Under the pieces are notes generated by a model. The model was not told where the DNA came from, did not search any database, and saw only the letters and a list, made by a program, of their open reading frames with translations. 64,000 nt of DNA from Rotaria macrura (taxonomy: Eukaryota > Rotifera > Eurotatoria > Philodinida > Philodinidae), in NCBI GenBank assembly GCA_900239685.1, contig OENT01000644.1:1-64000 (forward strand), read 5' to 3'. The translations under genes were made by a program, and so were the position numbers. Positions 54,254 through 64,000 of this stretch are shown here, piece by piece; position 1 is the stretch's first letter; each line of letters begins with the position of its first letter.

Positions 54254-54976
54254 ATTTAGAAAGAAACAGAAAGAACTAAAAGAAAATCTGCAAGTATATA
54301 ACTATACCCAATTCAATAAATTATGCTTCAATGTCTTTATATGATTTTTTTTCATTTTTTTTCATTTCTATATACAAATGCCATAATTCACAGCTCACTC
54401 TTTTACAGCATAGCAGAGGAAAAAAAAAGAGAAGATTCATCACACAGACATACATAAACATAGAACATCAAAGAACACGCATATATAAAGAAGAGCAAAA
54501 AGATGTTTTATTATTTATTTTAGTATGATCATGCTTTTTATGTTTTGTATGTGGGCTGAAATGAAAGAGAATAAACAAACAAACAGAAAAGGAAAAAAAC
54601 AAGAGATAATCAAAGATAAACAAGAAGAAAATCTATCTCTATGTTACAGAGCACTGTTTAAGTAATATATGTATATAATAGTAGTAGTAGTAGTAGTAAT
54701 AATAATAATAATAATAATAATAATAGTAATAATAATAGAGAGAAAAATCAAAAAGAAAACTGTGGTGAGACAACAACAACAACAAAAAAAGAAGCGAAAC
54801 TTGTGTGTGATTTGTTTAAATCTCAAAGAAGAAGAAAAAGAAAATTGAAGAAACAAAACAAAAGACGCATAGAAAAGAGAGCGAACCAAACAAACAAAAA
54901 AATTATTGATTTCTTTCTAAATCATCTTTGCCTCTCGTGTACAATTAAATAGAAAATGAAACAGAAAAATATTGTT
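54254..54976. other. PrimPol upstream spacer with trinucleotide repeat
   Basis: Purine-rich on the + strand. Holds a (GTA)n/(ATA)n composite at about 54678-54738. It is the region between the SPSB-like stop and the PrimPol start, both on the - strand, so it carries the SPSB 3' flank and the PrimPol promoter. Confidence 0.6.
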
Positions 54977-57507
54977 CTATTGATAGACCAGATAATTACG
55001 CAGTGAAGTAGGTAATGTCAACTGATTTGTTAAATGTAGATTCGTTCGACCTATTCGTTTACGTATAACTCGCCGACATGAATCCTTTAATTGAAGTGGT
55101 TCGGCTATAACAAAGAGAGAAGAGAAACAGAATATTTGATATATAATGAAAATTTTCTTCATGTATTAACTTACGTTCTAATCCATTGATATAACGCATA
55201 GTTATCTCACAATGACCCCATACTGATGAAACCATTGGATAAAGTGCACCCTTATCTTTAAGATCAGTAAATGCTACTCCTAAATACTGTCCATCAACAA
55301 TATAAGCTAATGTTCCTTCTTCAAGATCAAGAACAACATAAAATTTGTCTGGCACTACAAAACATTCATCTGATTTTGATGGATACGATATACCGTTGTT
55401 GTTAATGGCATCAGCTGGGTCGGTCAACGTCGATGTTGTTGTTGTCGGAGATAGTAAAGACACAGGTGATGCTACTGTTGACGATGGATACTGTGTTGAA
55501 GCATAAACACTATTAACACCTTTATGATAAAGTTTATTTCGACCTAAATCCCACCCCCAAGATTCTTGATTCATTCCAACAAGAGCTTGATAACCTGGAC
55601 AATGAAGTGGTGCTTTTATCGTTCCAACACCAACGACAGCATGTGTGCCACGCTGTCTTGTATTCCTTTAAAAAAAAAGCACGTTGTATATACAATAATA
55701 ATATTATTGTTCTTCAGTCATCTATGTTTAGAAAAGTTTTAACCTATGTCCTTCGATATAATAAATTGTTCTTCTATTGCCGACTCGTACAAAAAGGTTT
55801 CATGTATGATCAGTTATTCATAATCGTTCTACGTAAAAGACGATTGTTTTTTTTAACTTTGACTCATTTTCGACTTGAAATATATTCACGAAACACTCAA
55901 AAAGTCAGCACTAGAATTTTTTTCTCTTAGGAAAACTAGTATCAACAATGTAGTATTGACATACAACTTCGTGCATTCTTAGTGTATGTTGATTTTTGAA
56001 TGAAAACATGGACAATATGAACTCGATTGATTCTTTCATTAGTGATATAACAACAAACTTACGAAAACATGTCTTTCATAATCATGAGAACAGATGAACA
56101 ACACAACTGATCGTAAACCGTACAAATCTTTGTTCAAGTATTTCTATCGATTATTTTTGTTTTCGAGAAAAGAACGTAAGCACTCAGGATTAATTTTCAC
56201 TGAAGTATGTTTTAAAAATTTCTCGGTAGTTTACATACTTGTTCCATGTACGAAAAGAGAAATATTCGTTACTTAAGTTTTCATTCACAGACAATCACAA
56301 GAAACTCTTAGATGGGTTGAAAAAAAGAAAATTTTTATGATAGGAAACGACTCACGTAAATCATGAAAGTTAGATGAAAAACGAATACAAGTTGCTTTGT
56401 CGGAAATGAATCAAAGATAAAATTCATAGTACATTACCATTCTATTTCCCACACGTGTATTCCATTTGTGAAGCCTTTTTTACAACGAACAGCATCTGTA
56501 CTTTGTGCCACAGGCTACAAAAGAAAAGAAAGCAAGATTTAAAAATTACAAAGTAGTTCGTTTGATTTTCTCAATAACTTACATGTCTATGAAAAGTACA
56601 CGGATCGTTGTGTTTAACAAAAATATTCATTGAACGATCATCATGATTCCAGCCGTATTCAATTTGTTTTTCACGTAATACAGGTGGTCGATCAAGAAGA
56701 ATATCAAGTCGAGCCGGAAAACATTTACTTGGATCTAATGATGGATGATTGGTAATATTTGAATAATGATATGCACATATTGTTACATTCGAATCATTGT
56801 TATTGTTGTTATTATTATTATATGAATTAGTTGAAGCATTCGATATTGATGTTGTCGAATTATTTGTTGGATGATGTTGACGTGGCAATGGATTGAATGC
56901 AAGTAGGGGAAGAGATGATGTTGTACTGTCTTCAGTTGTTTGAGATGTTGAGCCAGATATAGCTGAACGTAAATTAACTATTTTACCATTACGAAGACCC
57001 ATGGATGACAGTGATGTTGATAATAAGGCTTGTTGTTTTGATATGCGTGATCGACGATTTGTTGTTGTCGTTGTTGGTGTTGTCGTTACTGTTATCTGAT
57101 TGTTACTTGTTAATGATGCTCGTCGTAGACGTGATCGTAATGGATAACTTTTTTTTATGGGAGTTGAATTTGTTGGAATCGTGTTTGAACAAGAAAGGAT
57201 CGAAGCAGACGTAGATTCACAAGGTAAATTGGATATGTGTTGCTTTTTATTAGTTATACGTCGACTACGACGTAGAGTTATTGTACTTGTTGACGGATTG
57301 CTTAAATCCACTCGCTAAATAGAACAAGAAATTGCGTTCTTTTCGAATTTATTCTTACAGATTTAGTCGAATTACTTTGGTTAATTTTTTTCGCTTAGTA
57401 GGAAGTGGTTTTTGTTTACTATTCGTTGCTATCTTCTTAGATTTTTTTGTACTGTTATTTAATTCTTGTCGAATCCCAGTTGATTTTGTTTTACGGGGTA
57501 ACACCAT
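54977..57507 (-). CDS. SPSB1: SPRY domain and SOCS box protein (SPSB1/4, gustavus-like) with long N-terminal extension
   Basis: Substrate adaptor of Cullin-5/Elongin B-C ubiquitin ligases. Five exons splice in phase to 519 aa: 57376-57507, 56583-57314, 56438-56514, 55175-55665 and 54977-55104. Residues about 240-519 match SPSB1/4: [117 protein letters not shown] box follows with [20 protein letters not shown] and the Cul5 box [13 protein letters not shown] Ser/Thr/Pro-rich insertion of about 30 residues splits the SPRY domain. The first ~240 residues are absent from ordinary SPSB proteins (human SPSB1 is 273 aa): low-complexity Ser/Thr/Asn with basic clusters (KRKK near 38-41), which could be a nuclear signal. 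The start is the ATG of a separate 44-codon exon; a shorter product cannot be excluded. Confidence 0.9.
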
Positions 57508-59244
57508 TTGGACTGTAATTGATGATGATTAAAATGATCGACGACAATAAGATATTGTTGTTTTTGGTGTATGGATGATATGATATTTAATGAATGAGTA
57601 TTTAAATAGTTATATGTGTTCATCGACGATAGAAAAAGAATAGTGGAGAATTAAAAGGTGAAATGAATTGATCAACCATCGAGGATATACGATAGCAACA
57701 GCAATAGACAAGGGATAATTAATAAAATAAATCAGGATCTGCAAGAGAAAAGACAAAACTTAGCATTAGTTAGTCAATGGATACAAGTATGCCTAAAGAT
57801 CGTACGCAACAGAAGTTAGCAGTACATGTAAAGTACAAGTAAATAAACAACAATATATCAAAAACAAGACGACATTATTAGGTAGACAAGACGTAAATGC
57901 AATGCATACAATCGATCAATCGACATTAGTGAATTAATTGCATTGGAGGAAATATAAAAAAGATCAGGGAATTGTAATATGTAATAAAGTTAGATTAGAA
58001 ACAATAGCAAAACTTTAAGATTCATATAAAGTTTACTGATAAACATTGTTTTATAGATGTCACATCCTTACGATGATCGAAGTCGTTGCAAGGCGACTAT
58101 ACTCTCTATAATCCGACAAGTTATGACAGAAAAGAGAATATTAGAGAATGTTTTTGTTACTAAAAATGTTCTGTTCATGTGAAAATATGTTCTACACTCA
58201 AGAGCTTGTTCATTGCAAATTTGATTCGTTTTGAATGTACATGTTTCTGTTCGTGAACTAGATCTGCAACAATGCAAGCTGTTGTGTCTGTCTATGTATA
58301 CCGTCTATTATTGTTGAAGAGAAGAATCTCACTCATACTTCATTAATATTTTTGATGATATTCTATGCTGCAAAATTAAACAACCATGAAGTTGACCTGT
58401 CAATCTTCAAAGTTGATTGAGTACAAAACGAAGTAACTGAATTCATTAGAATTCTCTACTAAGACAGTGAGTGATAAGTGTACCATTATCAAGTCAAATG
58501 TAAATAACGATCATTCAAGATTCTTGTTTGATATAGGTTGCTCAACTTGGATACTGTACTTAAATGTTGTTCACCGCATTGGCGGATTCACTAGTTCTGC
58601 TACCCGGTCATCGCCACCCCGTTGAGAATAGAAGTTCCGGTCAAAATTTTTGAAATGTTTCTATGATGAAACGCAGGATTTCATAGAATACTGCAATAAA
58701 ATATTTAACCAAAGAATGTCAGCTTTGATGGTTAAAATTCGGTTTGAAATATATAACAAAGAGGGTCTAGGACCATGTGATCCAAAGAAAGAATTACAAT
58801 AACGGGATTTGTCATAGCTACCATCCGTCGACAGTATATTCAAGTACACTTGAATATTAAACTGTTACCAACAAAAGCTTATAATGGACAAAAGAACATA
58901 GAGAATATCTCAATTTTAAAAGAATAGGCTAATTGTGTGGCCAGGACTATTGAAGATTTTGTGAGCAATATCTGATTTTTTTGAATATATGTTGACCCAA
59001 ATAAGAAAAGCATGTAGTGATAACATACAATTATTAAGGAATGGTTGTTTTAAGGTAACAAATAAATACCATTTTTAAAATTGAAATGTATCCTCCAGTT
59101 AGTTATTTTTTCAAAAAAAAACACTTGCCTTAAATGTTAACAATCAGCAACAAGATGAAAATGAAAATACGTCACAATCAGTAATTCCACATGATACTCA
59201 GGCCTTGCTGTCACTCCAGTGGCAAATGTTCATCTAAAAATTAG
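57508..59244. other. Intergenic, SPSB promoter side
   Basis: AT-rich, with a small island of higher G+C at about 58570-58640 (GCATTGGCGGATTCACTAG), possibly an old insertion remnant. No gene supported. Confidence 0.45.
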
Positions 59245-59246
59245 CA

Positions 59247-59826
59247 GGGCTGTTCCATGGGTACTCAACCAAAAAAAACACAAAGTATCCAAATTTTTTT
59301 TATTTCCACCTAGTTTTGTAGAGCTCGTGACGCTGATCATTTTGGTATAAAACAAAATTAAAATTCATGGCGAAAAAAATTTTTTATAGCGAAAATACTA
59401 AAACTGGTTTTTTATTAGAAGTACCTTACGTTTTTCGGTATTTTAGTCCTGGCGCAGTCATTTTTAGACTTTTTTTAAAAACAAATTATACCGAAATGTT
59501 CAGCTCGATTAGCTCTACAAGATAGGATGGTTTAAAATTACTTGAAGACATTTCCCAATGATTCACTTATCTAAATGCCCTGAAAAAGTAGTTGTCTTTA
59601 TTTGAAAATGGCTACATTCTGCTGGAATCTGAAATACAGGGTTTTGTAGAGCGAAATGAGCTCTACAAGACCATGTATTCCGTTTTTCATATAAGTCAGA
59701 AACCTTGCTAAAATAGTGTCACAAAATTATGAGCATGATCCATGATGGGGAAAAACAGTTATGCGTCCGATGATTGATCAATTTTGCCGTGTAGATCTTA
59801 GACTCAGAATCAGAATCGATGACTAT
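59247..59826 (+). repeat. Left 580-bp terminal inverted repeat
   Basis: Reverse complement of 61370-61949 over its whole length with no net insertion or deletion. Such near-identity means recent origin or repair of one arm from the other. Confidence 0.93.
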
Positions 59827-59875
59827 ACAATGAAAAACTTTTGTTTTTAACAAAATAGGAAAAGAAAACTCACTC

Positions 59876-60064
59876 ATCACGTATTTTTTCATATTAAGTA
59901 ACTGAAAAGCAGCATCGAGTTCTTGTTTTGCTGATTTGTTTACAAGAATACTTTCTTTGCGAAATGGTGAATCGATTTTCTCTATTTTATCGTAAAATGC
60001 TATATCCATAGCTTCCAAATCGAATGAATCATCTAAGACATTTGATACACCTTCATAGCATCTT
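59876..60064 (-). pseudogene. Coding relic inside the element, downstream half
   Basis: A - strand frame reads RCYEGVSNVLDDSFDLEAMD and AFYDKIEKIDSPFRKES, then SAKQELDAAFQLLNMKKYVM, ending at a GTGAGT donor-like site before the left arm. It is the continuation of the frame at 60892-61060, from which the nested element separates it. Family not recognised; it could be part of the element's own transposase or a captured host exon. Confidence 0.45.
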
Positions 60065-60065
60065 T

Positions 60066-60889
60066 CCCTAGTCGAACATCTTGTAAGCAAGATCTTGAAA
60101 TCTTGAGACCAGTAAGCAAGATCTTATCAAGATCTTGAAAAGATAATTTGTATGTATATATCTTGTTTGAATCAGATATATCTGTAGATAAGATCTTGGC
60201 AAGATCATGGACAAGATATCAGTTACTATTATCTTCTCACAAGATCTTGAGTAAAAGCATAAAGCGACATCATACGTATATTTAGATGCTGACTAGTAGA
60301 CATTCACCGTTCTGTTACGCATATGCAGTCGTATATAAGCAATACGATTGACCGTAGGAAACATACATTTTCAAAATAATTTTTTCAATACTATTTCTCG
60401 ATTATTAATTATTCGAGAACATGCTCATCTCGATCGATGATTGGGAGAGGATTGCCCTGAAGTGGTCTCACGGAGATCCGCCCAACGCAAAATTAGTCAA
60501 GTCCCAATATCTGACTTGCTTGAAGTTTTTGGGAGAGAATAAATAAATTAAAAATAATTTAAAAAAATATCGTAATACGCTTTACAGAAAAAATAAAAAT
60601 GGGCTGCACGATAGGTTCGAAACACGTTTTCAGAATGTGACGTGCATGGTGTCGCAAATCGCGATACATGCAACTCGTTTTATTTTAGTCCGTATCCAAG
60701 ATATTATGGATTCGTAGCTAAGATCTTACATATCTGTCCCCAAGTTCTTATACATCTGTACCCAAGATCTGTAATAAGATCTTGGTTCAAGATAATCGTA
60801 TTATCTTGTACCTAAATTTTCAAGATCTGTTCACTTATCTGTACCCAAGATCTTGGCCAAGATCTTGCTTACAAGATGTTCGACTAGGG
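60066..60889. mobile_element. Nested 824-bp inverted-repeat element
   Basis: The ends form an inverted repeat starting CCCTAGTCGAACATCTTG and continuing TAAGCAAGATCTTG (60066-60097 against 60858-60889, perfect over 32 bp). Both halves are crowded with CAAGATCTTG and variants, a palindromic subterminal motif. Flanking dinucleotide TT occurs on both sides, and removing one copy joins the two coding halves in frame, so a 2-bp duplication is likely. It has only a 41-codon frame, so it is probably non-autonomous and mobilised in trans. Confidence 0.75.
60421..60546 (+). other. 41-codon open frame within the nested element
   Basis: Starts MLISIDDWERIALKW and ends LTCLKFLGENK. This stretch is markedly less AT-rich than the rest of the element and has codon use like a gene. 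Possibly a remnant of a transposase or of captured host sequence; not recognised. Confidence 0.3.
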
Positions 60890-60891
60890 TT

Positions 60892-61060
60892 GACATATCT
60901 TATCACCCTCTTTCGAAATTACGGAAGCCCAATGTGAATTACACATGATTTGACGATTGACTATATCGGCTTGCGTTGCGTCAATGAACTAACGATCTTC
61001 AGGATGCGTTGGTTTTGAACCAGATCGCGTACAATGAGCATGTGATGGATGCGGACACCA
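60892..61060 (-). pseudogene. Coding relic inside the element, upstream half with Cys/His clusters
   Basis: The - strand frame gives KRWCPHPSHAHCTRSGSKPT, HPEDR, a stop, then FIDATQADIVNRQIMCNSHW and ASVISKEGDKICQ. It runs up to the nested insertion and resumes as RCYEG beyond it. Cys/His spacing (C-x-H-x3-H-x-H-C, C-x2-H, C-x2-C) suggests zinc binding. Not assigned to a known transposase family. Confidence 0.45.
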
Positions 61061-61369
61061 CCTTTTTTATAGGGTATCTTTAGCAGTTTCTGATGAATAT
61101 ATCTCACTATAGCCAGGGTATATTCCACTAAGAGAATTATCAAAGTAATGAATTATTCCAACCATTATTAGAAATAATTGGACTTGAACGCGAGAAGACT
61201 CCACAATAACTTCAATTATTATTTATAATTATGCAGATAATATATTAGAGGTCATATAATATCAAAGTATTTCAATATAAGATGATGTTGTGAGGTACAA
61301 TATTGATGTAACTGCATTTCATAGAAACTAGTGATTTAGATATATTAGTTTCATATAATTTCCGAAGAG

Positions 61370-61949
61370 ATAGTCATCGATTCTGATTCTGAGTCTAAGA
61401 TCTACACGGCAAAATTGATCAATCATCGGACGCATAACTGTTTTTCCCCATCATGGATCATGCTCATAATTTTGTGACACTATTTTAGCAAGGTTTCTGA
61501 CTTATATGAAAAACGGAATACATGGTCTTGTAGAGCTCATTTCGCTCTACAAAACCCTGTATTTCAGATTCCAGCAGAATGTAGCCATTTTCAAATAAAG
61601 ACAACTACTTTTTCAGGGCATTTAGATAAGTGAATCATTGGGAAATGTCTTCAAGTAATTTTAAACCATCCTATCTTGTAGAGCTAATCGAGCTGAACAT
61701 TTCGGTATAATTTGTTTTTAAAAAAAGTCTAAAAATGACTGCGCCAGGACTAAAATACCGAAAAACGTAAGGTACTTCTAATAAAAAACCAGTTTTAGTA
61801 TTTTCGCTATAAAAAATTTTTTTCGCCATGAATTTTAATTTTGTTTTATACCAAAATGATCAGCGTCACGAGCTCTACAAAACTAGGTGGAAATAAAAAA
61901 AATTTGGATACTTTGTGTTTTTTTTGGTTGAGTACCCATGGAACAGCCC
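61370..61949 (-). repeat. Right 580-bp terminal inverted repeat
   Basis: Partner of 59247-59826. The inner border reads ATAGTCATCGATTCTGATTC, the outer border GGAACAGCCC. Confidence 0.93.
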
Positions 61950-61951
61950 AG

Positions 61952-64000
61952 CAGAAAACGCGCGCATGAAAACATACCATTTCCTTAAAAAACGGGTTCT
62001 ACTGTATAGCGAAAGCGTTTCTAAACGGAAAGAACTGTTCTCGTTTTGAAGGAACGCAAGCATTCTCGTCGAATGCTATTATAGAATGTTTTCTTTTCGA
62101 TGCAAAAAACGTTGTTTGACTGAACAGAAAGCGTTCTGACCCATTCCAAAAACTGTTAGAACTGGTTTATTTTCGTTCTTTATTGGAACTATCTGAATCG
62201 GATTTGATCAAGATGAGATCATATTCTTTTCCTTTCTATAATGAAACACCTAAGAATGGATTCTTTAAACTGATGAACGCATTCCAGGCAATCTAGCAAG
62301 CTTTTTAGAAAGAAATGAATGTATTGTTCACCGTTCTATAAATTATTATAGATGCTTTCATCTAATTTTAGTGCTAAATTTGATTCAAAATTGACTGCTG
62401 TGGAGCACGACACGTTGAAAATAATGAAATCTTCGGTGAACTATTCTCTGCCGTTGGCATTCCTGATTTAGAAAAAGTATTTTGATCATAGTTTAAGCTA
62501 CGAAAAATCGGAGCATACTTTTTGATAGAGCTCACCGAGTTGTGTAGGAAGATGTTTCTGGACATATATCATGCTAACGTCTCGTCGAGGATTGTTGTAG
62601 GAAATGTGGATCTAGATGGTAATGACCGAGAATGTGTTCCATGAAAATGAGTGTCCATTTTTTAATCAAAAAAGAGTTCGAATAGATGAGGAGTGAGTTC
62701 TAGATTGTTCCATTTTAGAAAGCGTTCCAGTTTTTCTACAGCGGTTTTTCTCTTTAAAATAACCAACCTTTTTTTGTAACACACTCTATACAGCTTTATT
62801 CTAGGATAGTTTTTCATTAGGCCCCCAGTCAACTTTAGATTCATCGTTGGAAGAGACTCAAGTCATAACAACATCATTGACATCAGTAGAATTTTGTGGG
62901 TGTGAATGTGAGGTAATAGTTAGTCTGTTTATATGAATGTACCATGACTCTGACACCTGCACATTGTGATGCATATTTATTGATACCTAGATGTAAATAA
63001 TAATGCAGAGATTGGTGAATTTGCAAAGTCCAATCGTTGGTTGGTGTTTTCGAATTTATTGCTAAAGTTTTTCTCTCTGAGACGCTTGTTTTATTTTCAT
63101 GAATTTATTTATTTACTAGATAAAAACGAAATAGAGAATTGTAGAAAATGAAACACACTTTTAAATACTTCAGAAAAATTCAAACTATTTTGAATGAAAA
63201 ACTTTTAAAACCGCCACCGTCACTTATTCACCGTGATAAAAATAAGAAATAAGATTATGCTGCAGCTTATAGAAATCTGACTTTAAAGATTCGTACTTGA
63301 ATACTATACCACATAGCTATTTAACTAATCATTTAGTATAAATTACTAATTAATCTTAAAATAGTGACATAATTATATATACTTGGCTATTGTATTTTTC
63401 AATTTTGTACGATGTCTCTATTTTAGATCGATCGATGAGAACGATTACGAAAATGTCATTCATACTGACGTTCTATATGGCAGAATGATGTGCATGGGAA
63501 TTAGATTTCAGTTCGTATTTATTCTATTGGATTTTATTTATAGAAAACACAGCATTAAACTTTTCATTTGATCAATTTTCGTTCCAGATAAATCATCAAA
63601 CAAGAATGAATCCGTCTTTTCCTCGATATCGTTTGATCTATTCACTGATATTATGTTCAAATTGAATCATTGATGAACAACTATTAAACTATTCGTAATC
63701 ATTGTTACCAAGTCGGACGATGTGATTTGAAGATTTTTCTTTGCGAATTCATTCCTCTACATATACTGACGTTTGTAGCAATGTTAATTGTTTCTTACTG
63801 CATCCGATTGATTCATAGACAAAAAGAAAAGAATTGAAATTAAAAACATACGTATCGAGTATCACAAAGTATTCTTTGATGAATACTATGAGTGTAAAAA
63901 TACCATGATCAAATCTATGATATGTAATCATGCTTCAATACCGATTTCTAGAACAAATATAGATTTTTATCTCGTCAAATATGTCTAGCAAATATGATGT
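61952..64000. other. Intergenic, nothing firm
   Basis: 62000-62700 is somewhat less AT-rich, with many GTTCT/AGAAC words and a short + strand stretch near 62395-62480 that reads ENNEIFGELFSAVGIPDLEK. This may be a relic of a coding exon or of another element. The last kilobase is plain AT-rich DNA. Confidence 0.4.

Larger units (their letters stand above)
59245..61951. mobile_element. 2.7-kb inverted-repeat DNA element with 580-bp arms
   Basis: The two ends are long inverted repeats (59247-59826 and 61370-61949), equal in length and almost identical. The element opens with CAGGGCTGTTCCATGGGTAC and, read inward from the right, CTGGGCTGTTCCATGGGTAC. The arms contain several GAGCTCTACA/TGTAGAGCT motifs in both orientations, as in subterminal transposase-binding sites. 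Target duplication is unclear: CAG lies on both sides, and no longer match is seen. The CAGGG-like tip recalls hAT elements, but no 8-bp duplication supports that. The 1543-bp centre has a - strand coding relic and a nested second element. Family unassigned. Confidence 0.75.

Noticed and set aside
59245-61951. Assigning the outer inverted-repeat element to hAT because of its CAGGG-like tip
   Set aside because: No 8-bp duplication flanks it and no hAT transposase motif is visible; left as unassigned.

Overview
The window looks like a piece of an AT-rich, intron-bearing animal nuclear genome. My best guess is a bdelloid rotifer such as Rotaria or Adineta. The reasons are very short introns (mostly 45-70 nt, GTAAG...TTTAG), AT-rich spacers, animal-type genes (V-ATPase H, mitochondrial HSP70, DMAC2-like, PrimPol, SPSB), decaying extra gene copies next to intact genes, and two single-exon secreted VanY-type peptidase genes with a bacterial look. 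The organism call is inference; the gene calls rest on translated motifs and on splice sites that keep phase across every exon.

Layout. 1.6-5.9 kb: a decayed copy of the Polycomb methyltransferase gene EZH/E(z), + strand, with stops inside recognisable blocks and no complete SET domain. 5.9-12.3 kb: no gene I can support. 12.5-13.8 kb: a broken ABCF1-type ATPase gene. 14.3-17.75 kb: a complete 13-exon gene for V-ATPase subunit H. About 20 kb: a tRNA-Ala(CGC) gene beside coding relics. 22.1-25.7 kb: a complete 18-exon mitochondrial HSP70 (mortalin) gene, - strand. 26.5-31.5 kb: two secreted Cys-rich/VanY paralogues, - strand, whose catalytic halves are almost identical while the rest differs. 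34.3-34.9 kb: a 584-bp retroposon with a tRNA-like head and a perfect 11-bp target duplication. 38.9 kb: a single-pass membrane protein. 40.25-41.14 kb: a TTAA-flanked foldback element. 43.6-44.5 kb: a degenerate tandem repeat of about 175 bp. 47.5 kb: an EF-hand protein. 50.0-57.5 kb: three head-to-tail - strand genes (SPSB-like, PrimPol, DMAC2-like). 59.2-61.95 kb: a 2.7-kb inverted-repeat element with 580-bp arms, whose internal coding stretch is split by a second 824-bp inverted-repeat element.

How they fit together. The intact genes are ordinary housekeeping or regulatory functions: vacuolar acidification, mitochondrial protein import and folding, complex I assembly, replication restart, and Cullin-5 ubiquitin ligase adaptors. 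The accessory layer is the novel part: a SINE-like element, two or three DNA elements including a nested pair, and gene conversion between the VanY paralogues. I saw no CRISPR array, no rRNA, and no LTR or virus-derived element.
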